Shown piece after piece: positions 1 through 10,313 of a stretch of 64,000 bases of DNA (position 1 is the stretch's first letter; every line of letters starts with the position of its first letter). This stretch comes from Cichorium intybus. Lineage: Eukaryota; Streptophyta; Magnoliopsida; Asterales; Asteraceae. The position numbers and the translations under genes are program-made. The notes below the pieces were generated by a model, which saw only the letters and a program-made list of their open reading frames with translations, was not told the origin of the DNA and ran no database searches. Where the stretch lies: positions 78,183,894 through 78,247,893 of the forward strand of contig CM042010.1 of the NCBI GenBank assembly GCA_023525715.1, in the 5' to 3' direction.

Positions 1-10
1 TTTTTGACTC

Positions 11-22
11 AAAGGGGGAGAT
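11..22 (+). other. Polypurine tract of element A
   Basis: AAAGGGGGAGAT lies directly before the LTR start TGTTGAGTC. It is the plus-strand primer site for reverse transcription and fixes the orientation of the element. The same tract, on the opposite strand, precedes the LTRs of G and I. Confidence 0.85.
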
Positions 23-341
23 TGTTGAGTCATAAATTAAGATTGAGTCAAATATGTTGATCGGATTTGTTGCCAGATTTTGCGCCTATAATTTTGCTAT
101 CGGTTATGGAATGGGTCTGTCCTTCCATACTTAGTTTTTGTTTAAATAGCATGTTCGTACCCTTGTTAGGGTTAACTTTTGTAATCTTTTCACGGCGCTC
201 ATACAGAATAGTTCACATTGAATTGTTCTTGAGTTGCATTTTAATCATTAGACATCAGTTCTTTATATTTTATGTTCTTGATCTTGTTTATTTACATTAT
301 TCCGCATTTTTGAATCTCGATCCAACTCTCACATTTCAACA
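23..341 (+). repeat. 3' LTR of element A
   Basis: The LTR starts TGTTGAGTCATAA and ends TTTCAACA (TG...CA), 319 bp. It holds an inverted repeat TATGGAA (105-111) / TTCCATA (123-129) and, 12 bases further on, a TATA-like TTTAAATA (141-148). Its ORFs on either strand recur in the other LTRs of the family and are not genes. Confidence 0.85.
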
Positions 342-1572
342 GATTGTTTCCGACAGGCACTAGATTTCCCTCAGCATTCTTCGTTCTGGGCTTAGTACAT
401 TCACGAGCAAAGTGACCAGGCTCGTTACAATTGAAACATCGGGTATTTTCTTTGCTAAAACCCACCTTCCTTTCTCCATTGTTGGCAGCCGGATTGTTTC
501 TGCCAGTCCTTTGTGTGAACTTCTTTTCCATGAATACGGCCATAGCGATATGCCAGGAGATGTCCATCTCTTCAATATCATCAGGATTGACTTGGTCAAG
601 ATCTCCAGACATCATAGGTTGAACCAGTTCACCAGCCATGAGAGTATTGTAGCAATTTAGGAGACCATCCATCATGTTTAGATTTTCTTCAGTTCCTTTG
701 GGAAGAATTAGAGCTGGAGTAACACGAACAGAAGGGCTTGGAGATACCATCGGCTCGCTGGAAGAGGAAGAAGCTTGATAAACTAGAGCCTTAGCAGGCA
801 AAGCAGAAAAAGCACTGTTTGAAGAAACACCTAGGTTGGCAGATTGATAAGAACTGACGTGGTTTGTCTCTCGTTGTTTGTCATCCATATCACATGCTTT
901 GATGACAGTCAAAGTTTCAGAGAAGGACAAACTATTTAGATCCTTCGTCTTCTTGATCACGGCCACATGCATATCCCAATTTCTTGGAAGAGAGTTCAGC
1001 AGCTTCTTGTTGATTTCAGATTTCGACAACACTATTCCAGCGGTACTCAACTCAATGTTGAGAGTGATAAAGCATTGCAACTGAATTTCAAGTGTCTCCC
1101 CGAGAACATGATTAAACATATTAAATCTTTGTCTAAGCAGATCCTGTCTGCTTTGTCTCATGTCCTCGTTGCCTTCATAAACCATAATCATTGCTTCCCA
1201 TAAAGCTTAGGCAGATTTGTATTCCCTGAATCCTTGAGCGATATCAGGAGACAGAGCCATCGTAAGAGTAGCGAGGGCACGATCATCAACTTCAGTTAAT
1301 TCAAAATCTTCATCCGAGTATTCTTCCTGAGACTTTATAATCACCGTACCATCTTCAAGTGTATTTGTTATTATAACCAGACCTCTCACAATGCTTCTCC
1401 ATATTTTTTTGTCCTTCATTTTCACATATTTCTCAAATCTGAATTTCCATTCATCAAAGCCTTTAGCATTTAACAGTCTGGGAATGCGGGTAACAGTACC
1501 CATCACGGTATTGAGATCGGAATGCAAATTGGTAGTAGTCAAATCCATTGGAAATGAACTGAAAAACGCCAA
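342..1572 (-). pseudogene. gag: Gag of element B, interrupted
   Basis: Retrotransposon capsid protein, which packages element RNA in cytoplasmic particles. The frame opens at ATG 1572 (start MAFFSSFPMD), runs 121 codons to a TAA at 1209-1207, and continues in the same frame through a 299-residue stretch. That stretch ends in a CX2CX4HX4C zinc knuckle (CFNCNEPGHFAREC, about 400-440), the RNA-binding motif of copia Gags. The stop falls where related proteins read on, so one nonsense change broke an otherwise open gag. The 3' end is fused artificially to the LTR of element A. The protein is not closely related to the long Gag of E, G and I. The copia gag assignment is firm; the finer lineage is not resolved. 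Confidence 0.8.
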
Positions 1573-2304
1573 AAATCAACTAACAAGTCAAACTGAAAAA
1601 CACTAAGTCAATAGCACAAGGACCGATAACGAGATCGAAATGCCAGAAAAATGGTCGAAAACCCCTAAAAAATTTCTCCCGAAAAACAAAAATTTGACCC
1701 ACCGAACACCCTAATTTTAGCGAAATACACCCTAATTTTTGACCCACCGAACACCCTAATTTTTGACCGCCTAATTTTAGCGAAAAACACTGTTCACCGA
1801 ACACCCTAGCCAAAAACCTCAACTGAACAACCTACACCGAGAAACCACTGAACAACAATCCAACCGAGAAACTGGACCGAACACTTGAGCCGAACAACAG
1901 TCTGACTGAACACCAATGCAAGAAACAAAGACCGAACAACTTGAAACCCTAGCTGCACCGAACAACCCTTAGCAAACTGAACAACCAGCAAACCCTAACC
2001 GAGAAACTAACAAAAATCCGACGCCACCGAACAACTTGGGAGCGTGACTAAACAACTTCACTAGATCTGAAAAAACGCCGATTTTGCTAAAAAAATGAAT
2101 TTTTTGGATCAAAAACTTGCTTTTTGGATGATTTTTGCTTGAAGATTGCCAAGAACACGAAGAACACCAAGAACAAAAACACTCAAACAGCCCAAAACTC
2201 GTCCAAAACATATCAAAACACCCAAAATCTTCAAAAATGTCCAAGATCCAAGCAAAGGAAATGATGAGATTGATACCAAAAACTCAAAAACTCTAAGTTT
2301 TCAA
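1573..2304 (-). repeat. Leader of element B with degenerate CCGAACA repeats
   Basis: Untranslated leader between the primer site and gag. From about 1695 to 2045 the plus strand repeats variations of CACCGAACAACC and ACACCCTAATTTT, giving a low-complexity tract. ORFs seen here (for example 1580-1822 and 1806-1991 on the minus strand) only reflect the repeats. No conserved protein is recognisable. Confidence 0.6.
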
Positions 2305-2316
2305 GCTCTGATACCA
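2305..2316 (-). other. Primer binding site of element B
   Basis: GCTCTGATACCA on the plus strand reads TGGTATCAGAGC on the minus strand. This is complementary to the 3' end of initiator tRNA-Met, the usual primer of plant copia elements. It lies 2 bases inside the LTR end. Confidence 0.9.
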
Positions 2317-2318
2317 AT

Positions 2319-2732
2319 TGTAGGTCCCAAACAATCCTAGATCTATGAATGGTATCAATCAAAATAATAAAACACAAGGAGATTAAACTTCAAAGCACAC
2401 CTTTGATTAGAGAAAAGGTCTAGTACATAAGTTCTTGATTGCTTGAGTACAAGAAATTCTCTCTCTATCTTAGCACACTTCCCAAGGCAATCAACCCCAC
2501 AAATGGCGGCTCAAGCAGCCTTAAATACCCTAAGACACCTAGCCTAAACGCTAAGCCCAAATGGCAAGCAAGCCCACCGAAGAACTAAGAAGCCCACCGA
2601 GAAACCTCTGGTTTCTCGGTCCCAACCGAAAAACCCATTCAAGCCCATATAATCTACATTTTAGCCCAGAAACTCTTGGATTTTGGCCCGATTAAATGCA
2701 AAGCTTAAACCAACATAAATTATGGCCCAACA
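2319..2732 (-). repeat. 5' LTR of element B
   Basis: 414 bp, TG...CA ends, next to the primer site. In the direction of transcription it has a perfect 10-bp inverted repeat with a 3-base loop (CCGAGAAACC 2597-2606 and GGTTTCTCGG 2610-2619), then about 75 bases later a TATA-like TATTTAA (2527-2521). Confidence 0.85.
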
Positions 2733-2759
2733 AATATGTTAACCGAAACCCTCCACAGG

Positions 2760-3560
2760 GAGGGTAATAATGCCAACACCCTTTCGCCAATGATTTTGTG
2801 TATGAACCTGGATCACTTAAGAATGTGATGGACGATCATACACTGTGGGAAAATCATGAGACTACTGAGATAGTCGATAAGCTTGTTGAGGAGGGGGATG
2901 TAGATGACAATACTATGCCTACTCAACAAATTTTGAAAATGTTGAAAGTTTTGAAAATCAAGTCATGGTGATGAGGGAATCTAAACCATCACCGGACACT
3001 GCCAGTCGCTCACTCTTTGCACCGATCCACCTTTAGGACGATGACCAAGAAGATGATGATGATGTGGTAATTGAAAATGCGAAACATGGTTTTCTCGGCA
3101 CTCATGATCCATTAATAAGTGGAAAATTAAATGTCATTAACACAGTCGATGAGGATGTTCGAGAGCATACCAAGATTATGCTCTTTGATCCCATCAGATT
3201 GGAAGATTCTTGGTTGTGTTGCACGACAAAACCATAAACTGCAGACAACACACAACAACCAAGTAGAAAACGCATGGCAAGAAAAGCATTGGGTTTGCAC
3301 AAGATGTGCTCCACGTCAAGCCGTTGACATTGAAGAGTTACCGGAGAAAAGATCGAGCTTGGAGGTTTAAGGCGACTTCCAGGCTTTCATATGGCAAAAT
3401 CAAAAGATGGCGGCCGGGTGGCAGCAAGAGGACCGACATGCCATTTGACCCAAGGAAGTTGAATGAATACTGGGTCAAGGAATGGACGTTGGCGGCTGAA
3501 GTTCAGTGGAGTCGGAAGGGGTACGACCCACCATAGCCACTAAAGGACGGTCCAGCTAAC
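2760..3560 (+). pseudogene. Pol-tail remnant of the Athila-like element
   Basis: Discontinuous plus-strand frames with many stops. Recognisable features are an acidic run near 3040-3070, an arginine/lysine-rich stretch near 3340-3420, and the ending EVQWSRKGYDPP just before a TAG at about 3534. The DNA that follows (AAAGGACGGTCCAGCTAAC, then GGGAGACAACCCGAC) is what commonly follows pol in Athila-type elements. Catalytic motifs of integrase or RT are not visible. The identification rests mainly on position and flanking motifs, so it is tentative. Confidence 0.4.
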
Positions 3561-4214
3561 AGATCGGGAACAAAGAAGTGCTTTTGGGAGACAACCCGAC
3601 ATTTTCAATAACTACTTTAATTTTTTATTTTTAGTTTTTATTTTGTTGAAATATCATTGTGTGTAAACCTTCGTTGAGCACGATACGACATAGGCCAAGT
3701 GTGGGGTAGTGCACAGGATTTTTAAAAATAATGAGAAAATTGAAAAAATGGAAAAAGCTAATACAGTACGGCTATCACTATCTATCCTTGGTCAAACGTG
3801 GTCCACCTCTTAAACCCCATAGAACGTTGCTATTTGCTTTCCCTTTCCCCCTCGCGATTATCGACGAACGAATAACCGAACAAATCACCGACGATTTCAG
3901 TTTTTTCGTGAAAGTCTTTAGTAGAAACTACAATCGAACATTCTTGGTATGTATTATGACTAACCTTTATGAGTTATTACGCGAATCGATGCCGAAATCA
4001 AACTTTTTCAACTGATTTTAGGGTTCGGCCGAACCGGATAGCGGTTTTCATGAAACTGAACCCCTAGGGTTTCTTAATCGGGCATGTAAGAGTGTTGTGG
4101 TACCTTTGATTGGGTGAAAAAAAGTCAAAATTCAAGATTTTGAAAAATTAGGGTTTGTGTTTTAGGTTAGTGCCGCTAACCTTAAAGTTAGCGATGCTAA
4201 ATTGCTAGGGACTA
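3561..4214 (+). other. Non-coding spacer of the Athila-like element
   Basis: AT-rich sequence after pol with the family motif CAAGTGTGGGGTAG (about 3698-3711). A pair of palindromic motifs built on GTTAG/CTAAC lies at 4164-4200. No coding signal is visible; the ORF at 3731-4015 has no recognisable features. Confidence 0.5.
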
Positions 4215-5562
4215 TTTTTGCAAAAAATTTCTCATGTATGGACTTGGTTTTGTTCTTGGATGATTTTGCTGATGGCACAATGCACACGACCGGTTATTCT
4301 ACTCACTGATTTGCCACATCAAGAGTTCCTACGATTCCCTAAGGAACTGTCTGTGTCCCGAAGACACCAGGAACGACTAGTCGCACTGGATGGCTGGGAC
4401 ATCAAAGTTCCACCGTCACTAGACCGGGAGTTCGCTGCAGCTTCTGGCATCACACCAAGATTACAGCGTTAACTGGTCCGTACCTAGAAAAGTGTTGATG
4501 GAGCGCGTCGTTTCACAAGCCACTGATAAGACCGCCTTATTGCAGCGGACGAGATATGTTATCGGGAGCTTAAGTTGGAGTTTTACTACACATGCAAGTG
4601 GGGACTATCAGGTGCCGACTTATCCCAGCGGAGGATCTGCTTTCGGTTAGGAGGTGTGTACCGGGAGTGCACTATAGCGAAGTTTGCATAGAGAGCTGGT
4701 ATTTATATCGTTGAGGAGACTGACGATCCACACTTTCTGTCATTTTTCACTACATGCACCACCCACCCATACGAAGGCGACGATATGGGCCCAACTCAGT
4801 GATACTGGTTTTACTTTGGCTGCATGCTCAAGCACCATTCGATCGTCGGTTCATCGATGGCTAAATCAGATTGGCACGTGCACCATTGCTCACCACAAGG
4901 GGTAGTGACAATGTGCCCGTGAAGGACCTACCGTACATGTGGGCCCTCCTAAGACCAGACAGGTTCTTTCACCTTCCTTATCTTTTGTCTTATCTTTTTT
5001 CTGACTACTTAGTTGAGAGGGGCTCAAATCCCAGATCGACTAGCCCTTTGACTGGCGGACACTACATTTCGAGGTTGATTGAATCTTATGATCTTTTTGA
5101 CAGCGGAGGTGACGAGACAATTGATCCTTCATCAGTCGAGGCCGATGGCAGCTGCCTTCCTAGCGGCGATGGATGTGGTAAGGCCTTTTGGTGACGGTTG
5201 TTACATTCTAGCGCCAGATAAGGGAGCCGATGCACCGGAGGCGGAGGCTCATGATATGGACGAGGAGGCAGAGATTGAGGCAGCAAAGGCATGTGCTGCA
5301 CAGCCAGAGATTCGTGCCCCGACACACCATAAACGAAGGAGGGAGCCGGTATAGGCTCAGGATTGGGAGCCGGAGCCATTAGACGTCCACGGGACACTAA
5401 GATCCTTGGTAGGCAACAAGGTCGAGGTTTGAGCCGAGCTGCGATAGTTAACTGAGAGCCAGCGCATTATCATGAGACATTTGGGGATTTTATCACCACC
5501 GACTGGTGGAGACGACAGGGCAGGTCCATCTGGGACCCATCCCGAGGATGATATGGAGTGAT
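4215..5562 (+). pseudogene. Envelope-position ORF remnant, Athila-like element
   Basis: Several plus-strand frames carry pieces of the extra ORF that Athila-type elements place after pol. The clearest piece (about 4905-5100) reads VPVKDLPYMWALLRP, followed by a hydrophobic stretch and SPLTGGHYISRLIE, resembling the conserved core of plant Athila ORF proteins often labelled putative plant transposon protein. A later piece (about 5145-5354) is Glu/Ala-rich and ends KRRREPV. Frameshifts and stops separate the pieces, so no product is expected. The function of this protein class is unknown. Confidence 0.55.
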
Positions 5563-6618
5563 ATTTCTTGTACTCTTTTTCCTTTTATTTTCTTTTTATT
5601 TGTAGTTTTAGTTTTATGTATTTAACTTTATGTCTGTAGCTAAACCAAATATCTTTTGCATGAGTTGATATTTGTTAGTAGATTGCCAGTATTTACCAAA
5701 CTGTGATTGTATACATCAAATGTTTGGAGTTTGCATAACGCAAGTGTGGGGTTACAGTACCCCTGCACTTCTCTTATGCCAGCATGTTCACTATTGCGTC
5801 CCGACTCCTCACTGAGAATGTTACATATGATCAACCCTGATGTCTATTGATCTCGTGATTCAAGATTTTCGTCGTCCTCGGGTAAATCTTTTCCTCCTTT
5901 TATTTTACAATTTCTTTTATACAACGGGGACGTTATATGGTTTTAAGTGTGGGGTGGGGATGGTCGAAAAAGAATAGAATAGTGTTAGAAATTTTTGGAA
6001 AAAATTTCTAATTCTTACAAATTTTTAGCAATTTTCAAAAGTTTAACAAGTTGTAACTCTAAAACGAATAGGTTTTGAATTTATTTAGCATTATGGTATT
6101 TTTTTAGGCAATATTGTTTAGTTGTGAGATGCTAGTTTAGTTAAAATAAGTTGAGTGATCTGAACAGTTAGAAAATAGCGGATTTAGAGTATCTTAATAT
6201 TTAGATTCAGGAAGGGAATTTCAATTTGTGGCTTTTGTTGATTGAGCCAGTAAATGTGAAATTAGTGGCCTTAGGGCACTTATCCACCTCACTACCTAAT
6301 ATCAACTTGTCTGGGATAATGTTTTTCAAATCACATTACACGGAGAACATAGAAAGTCATAGAAATCTTCTTAATAACCTTTAGAATCTGAATGAGTAAG
6401 TTTGGACAGTTATAAACAGAAAGTTTGTAATCAAGGTTTCTCTAGAAAGTCGTGATCACCAAAGGGTATTTTGGTCATTTTTTTCAAAAAATTGTTTGTA
6501 CCTACTTTTTAGATAACGATAAACTTTGAAACTAAGGATTTTCAAAAATGTTTGAGTCTTTGTTAGAAATTATTAAAAACTCTATTTGCTTGGGGACAAG
6601 CAAAGCACAAGTATAGGA
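5563..6618 (+). other. 3' untranslated region of the Athila-like element
   Basis: About 1 kb of AT-rich DNA without coding signal. It contains the family motifs CAAGTGTGGGGTTAC (about 5740) and TTAAGTGTGGGGTGGGG (about 5943) and ends with GCTTGGGGACAAGCAAAGC just before the presumed LTR, which is where such elements keep their polypurine region. Confidence 0.5.
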
Positions 6619-7221
6619 TGTTTGGTAACGCCTAGTAATGTTACACATTTTAAGAGTTATTGAGTCGGGTTTTAGTTAGTATATCTTCATTTATCGACTA
6701 ATATCGCATACTTTTGTGCCAAGTGCTTTGGATGTGTTTTTAGTGAAAATGTGGGATTTAAAGTGCAATTTGGAAGAAGTTACCTAGAAAAAGGAGCAAG
6801 ATGGCAAATCAGGATAACTTAACGATGCTATCCTCTATGGATAGCGACGCTAAGTTAGGATTAATACGTAACCTTCAGTTTTGAATTTCAAATCACACGA
6901 ATCGAGGACGGGTGGCGAAATAGCGACGCTATCCTTCTTGGATAGCGACGCTATCCTTCTTGGATAGCGACATTGTCTTGAATTTTCACCCTATAAATAT
7001 CGAGCTCCAGTCCAACTTTTGGAGCATCCCGGGGTGTCGCGAGGGGATCCGAATGCTTTATTTTCTTTCTTTTACAGTTCCAAGTGGTTAGTTTCGATTT
7101 TATTAGTATTATATCAGCTCGGTATCGAGATATTCCGCATTCAGGAATTTCCTTGATTACTTGATATTTGGTTTAGGCTCAGGAGAATCATTCGACTCGT
7201 GTAGGTTTTTTTATTTGTTTA
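6619..7221 (+). repeat. Partial 3' LTR of the Athila-like element
   Basis: Starts about TGTTTGGTAACG and is cut at 7222 by element K. It contains a long inverted repeat with 19-bp arms (6815-6833 and 6839-6857; two mismatches, 5-base loop), then two and a half tandem copies of a 22-bp unit centred on ATAGCGACGCTAT (6921-6975), then a TATA box TATAAATA (6992-6999). The start is approximate because the second LTR is not in the window. Confidence 0.5.
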
Positions 7222-8327
7222 TGTAACGACCCAAAAATCTCAACCAAAAATTTTCATTTATTTCCAAGGTTCAAACATAGATTTTATTAAAAGGAAAAGT
7301 GTTTCAACAAAATTGTTAAACCAACAGTTGAAAGTATTTTAAAATCATAACATAAAACATCAAAATAAGGTCCCGTGAATGCAATGCTCTGCCGTCAAGC
7401 CTTGCCCTTCCCTTTGTCATTAGAAGTACCTGAACTGTTTTAAAATCAACGGGTAAGCACAAAGCTTAGTGAGTCCACAAATTACCATACATGCCCACAC
7501 ATTCAACAACCCATCCTCGAGAATGACCCGACCCTACCCGTGATACAACACCTACGGGCGCCCATCATACAACAGCTATGGGACATGGGGCGGTTCTACC
7601 TATGATACAACACCTATGGGTTCCCGGTTTTGGCCGTACCCATGATATAACACCGATAGGACAAGGCGATAGTCTAGCCCGTGATACAACACCGATGAGT
7701 GAACACGCATCAGTACTAAGCCCAACAATAGATAACCACAATTATAGAACAAAACATATAACTATAACTAACACACAAGTTGCCTAACATGCAACATCGT
7801 ATAGTAAGGTGAGGATACTCATCTGTCTAACAATCAGATCGGAAACCGCTACAATCAACACTTAGGACTTCCAAGCACAACTAAAGGTATGCAACCCAGA
7901 TCTCGAAAGACACGTCTCGGCCCTCAAAACCTTCAGAAGTATGCCTTGAACACACCAGGTCGTGGGAAATGATTAGGGTTTCTGAACCTCGTCAAATGCG
8001 GAAATGAGCTTGTATTTATAGGCCTGGAGGCAATTAGCGCTGCTAACTCCAAAGTTAGCGCCCGCTAACTTTGGGTCCTCCGCGAGACTTGGCCCGGTCA
8101 ACCCCCAAACGCGCAACAAACCAGATTATACGTAACTGAAATGTTAGCGCCGCTAACATGGTTTTTTTCAGCAATTTGACACTTTTAGCCCCTGTCTTCC
8201 AACTTTTTTTATTTTTCACCCGTTTGCCCAAAAGTTAAAGGTGCTAGGGTATGATGAGGCTCTAAATCAGACTTGGAAAGAACTCCTTACTCAGTTTCTC
8301 AATTCCTTTTTGGGAACATGTCTTACA
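7222..8327 (-). repeat. 3' LTR of element K
   Basis: 1106 bp. On the plus strand it begins TGTAACGACC and ends GTCTTACA, so on the element strand it runs TGTAAGAC...GGTCGTTACA. It contains a degenerate tandem repeat around GATACAACACC (about 7540-7700), a TATA box (TATTTATA on the plus strand, 8013-8020), and three palindromes upstream of that TATA in the element direction: 8034-8046, 8051-8072 (10-bp perfect arms, 2-base spacer) and 8141-8159 (9-bp perfect arms, 1-base spacer), all with a TTAGC/GCTAA core. Confidence 0.85.
7540..7700. repeat. Degenerate tandem repeat in the K LTR
   Basis: The phrase GATACAACACC(T/G)A(C/T)GGG recurs about four times with spacing of roughly 40-60 bp (CGTGATACAACACCTACGGG, TATGATACAACACCTATGGG, CATGATATAACACCGATAGG, CGTGATACAACACCGATGAG). 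It is non-coding; the ORF at 7578-7787 is a by-product. Confidence 0.7.
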
Positions 8328-8340
8328 ATTCTCCCCCAGT
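8328..8340 (-). other. Polypurine tract of element K
   Basis: ATTCTCCCCCAGT on the plus strand reads ACTGGGGGAGAAT on the minus strand, directly before the 3' LTR. It primes plus-strand DNA synthesis. Confidence 0.8.
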
Positions 8341-10181
8341 TGTCTGGATTTCGTCCCCAAAATCTCTGCCTGCAAACAATTTCTGGGTAGTGCCTTCGCA
8401 TTTCCTCCTCGGGTTCCTAAGTCCATTCGGACCCTTAACGATGCTGCCACTGCACCTTAACTATTCCTATCGTCTTATTCCGTAAAGTATTTGTTTTTCT
8501 CTCCATGATCGCAACTGGTCGCTCCACATAATTCAGGCGTTCATCTACTTGAATATCTTCCAATGGCACAATTGTAGTTTCGTCGGTAATGCACTTCCTT
8601 AATTGAGAGACGTGGAACGTGTCGTGAATCTGGCTATGTTGCCCCGCCAGCTCCAAATGGTACGCTACCTTACCCACTCGTGCTACAACTCAATATGGTC
8701 TGATGTACCTAGGGCCAAGCTTGCCCCACTTCCTAAAACGAATAAATCCCTTCCAAGGCGACACCTTTAGGAGGACATAATCCCCAACCTGAAACTCCAC
8801 ATCGGACCGTCGTCTATCCGGATAACTTTTCTGCTGACTCTGAGCTATTAGCAACCTCTCCCGAACCCTCTGAATTAATTATGTTGTCTTGAGTACTACC
8901 TCAGTAGTTCCCAACGCCCGTTGACTAACTTCGCCCAAGCAAATAGGAGTCAGACATTTCCTTCCATACAACATCTCGAAGGCAGCCCTGTCGATGCTCG
9001 CAGGGTAACTGTTATTATAGGAAAACTCAGCTAAAGGGAGATGTGAATCCCAACTCCCACCGAAGTCGATAACGCATGCCCTAAGCATATCATCCAATGT
9101 TTGAATCATCCTTTCACTTTGCCCATCCGTTTGAGGGTGATATGTCGTGTTGAAATGAAGGCGAGTGCCTAATTCCTCATGAAACTTTTTCCAAAACTTT
9201 GAAGTGAATAAGACATACCGGTCGGATATCACTGAGACCGGTATACCATTCCTAGAAACAATCTCATCTACGTAGAGTCTACCCAATCTCTTTGCAGAAA
9301 AAGTCTCCTGGATAGGAATGAAATGGGCACTTTTAGTCAGTCGATCCACAATAACCCATATAGTGTCCATTTGTCGAGGGGTTCTTGGCCACTTCGTGAT
9401 GAAATCCATGGTGATGTGCTCCCACTTCCATTCCGGGATCTTAAGAGGCTGTAACTTACCATGAGACTGTTGGTGCTCGGCCTTGACCCTTCGACACGTC
9501 ATACACCTTTCAACAAACCATGTTACTCCCCTCTTCATACCTAGCCACCACTAACCCTTCCGCAGATTCCTATACATTTTCGTTGCTACAGGGTGGATAG
9601 AGAACTTGGATTTATGTGCCTCCTCCATCAAGGTTTGACGAACCCCGCCTAACTGCGACGCCCAAATTCTCCCATAATGAGTTAGCAGGCCTCTGCTATC
9701 CTTGACCATAATTGACAACTGTCCCATAATCCTTTCCGCTTTTTGATTCTTGATCTTTCTTGCCTCCACCTGAGCTTCCCTTATCAGTTCAAGCAGTGGT
9801 GTAACTATCGTCATCCTTAAAAAATGCCCCGAAGGGGCGCACCTGCAACCTTATAACTCAGAGCATCCGCTACTACGTTGGCTTTTCCAAGGTGGTAGTG
9901 TATCTCACAGTCATAGTCCTTCAACACATCTAGCTACCTTCTCTGTCTCATGTTAAGATTCACCTGATCCATCAAATACTTCAGAGCAAAGACCACCGCT
10001 CCCAACTCCAAGTCATGAGTAGGGTAATTAGCCTCATAGGGCTTCAACTGTAGCGAGGCGTAACCAATCACCCAACCTCGTTGCATCAACACCGCCCCCA
10101 ACCCTGAAATAGATGCATCATAATAAACTACCATATCCTCCATGCTGTCAGGTAGAGTCAACACTGGAGCTTCACACAACT
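8341..10181 (-). pseudogene. pol: Pol fragment of K: RNase H, integrase, chromodomain
   Basis: Minus-strand remnants in order: RNase H start VVYYDASISGLGAVL with LELGAVVFALKYL (10179-9934); H2C2 zinc region (about 9700-9480, HxxCMTC ending); integrase catalytic core (9538-8879) with Asp in ITMDFITKWPR, Asp in VISDR and Glu in TDGQSERM; then the tail HVSQLRKC and a chromodomain ending VKVQWQHR...GSEWT...EPEEEM (8677-8345), which in the family binds modified histones and guides integration to heterochromatin. A block normally present in RNase H between ALK and YLMDQ is missing, so that domain is internally deleted. Stops interrupt the zinc region (9551) and the chromodomain (Lys to TAA, Trp to TAG). 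Not functional. Confidence 0.85.
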
Positions 10182-10313
10182 TGTAAGTTCTGAATTACAA
10201 GATCTAACAAGTATCAATCCAATTACTCGATAAATGCAGAATCTAGATCGAGTAACAATCAATGAAACAATTAACAAATATTAAACTAGAATAGGAATCA
10301 CCTTCAATGCACT
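10182..10313 (-). repeat. Element D 3' LTR, part 1 (U5 end)
   Basis: Begins TGTAAGTTCTGAATTAC immediately after the broken K pol. It runs to the point where element E is inserted. It continues at 23362-23698, so the D LTR is about 469 bp with E removed. The bases before it (CAACT) would be one copy of the target duplication; the other is not in view. Confidence 0.7.

Larger units (their letters stand above)
1..341 (+). mobile_element. Element A: 3' end of a Sirevirus-like copia element
   Basis: Only the last bases of the internal region and the 3' LTR of a plus-strand Ty1/copia element are in the window; the rest lies before base 1. The polypurine tract AAAGGGGGAGAT directly precedes the LTR. 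The LTR closely resembles those of element G in this window, so A belongs to the same family. It interrupts the gag-pol of element B just after the Gag zinc knuckle. The expected 5-bp target duplication would be GATTG (342-346), but the other copy is outside the window. Whether A carries the extra genes seen in G cannot be seen. Confidence 0.85.
342..2732 (-). mobile_element. Element B: copia retrotransposon, 5' part only
   Basis: Minus-strand Ty1/copia element represented by its 5' LTR (2319-2732), primer binding site, a repetitive leader and gag. Pol is missing from the window because element A lies across it. B is embedded in the Athila-like remnant that begins at 2733. Its LTR resembles that of element D at its outer end (both carry CATAATTTATG followed by a TTTAAGCTTT block), so B and D are related families distinct from G, I and E. 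Confidence 0.8.
2733..7221 (+). mobile_element. Athila-like Ty3/gypsy remnant
   Basis: Decayed plus-strand Ty3/gypsy element: a remnant of the pol tail (about 2760-3560), the non-coding run with GGGAGACAACCCGAC and AAGTGTGGGG blocks after pol, remnants of the envelope-position ORF (about 4215-5562), a long AT-rich 3' region with more AAGTGTGGGG motifs, and the beginning of a 3' LTR (about 6619-7221). This order and these motifs are typical of plant Athila-type elements. It is interrupted by B on the left and K on the right, so it is the oldest layer at this end. No intact gene remains. Confidence 0.6.
7222..10181 (-). mobile_element. Element K: Tekay-type chromovirus (Ty3/gypsy), 3' half
   Basis: Minus-strand Ty3/gypsy element: 3' LTR (7222-8327), polypurine tract, chromodomain, integrase, H2C2 zinc region and a shortened RNase H. 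Its 5' half is cut off at 10181 by element D and is not recovered in the window. The C-terminal chromodomain after integrase identifies a chromovirus, and the wording of integrase and chromodomain matches the Tekay/Del group. It is inserted in the Athila-like LTR. Confidence 0.85.

Noticed and set aside
67..363. ORFs of about 100 codons inside LTRs (also 33083-33463, 45917-46240)
   Set aside because: The same sequence recurs in each LTR of the family, crosses the LTR boundary into unrelated sequence, and has no recognised domain.
5086..5397. Minus-strand Pro-rich ORF of 103 codons
   Set aside because: Opposite strand of the better supported envelope-position remnant of the Athila-like element.
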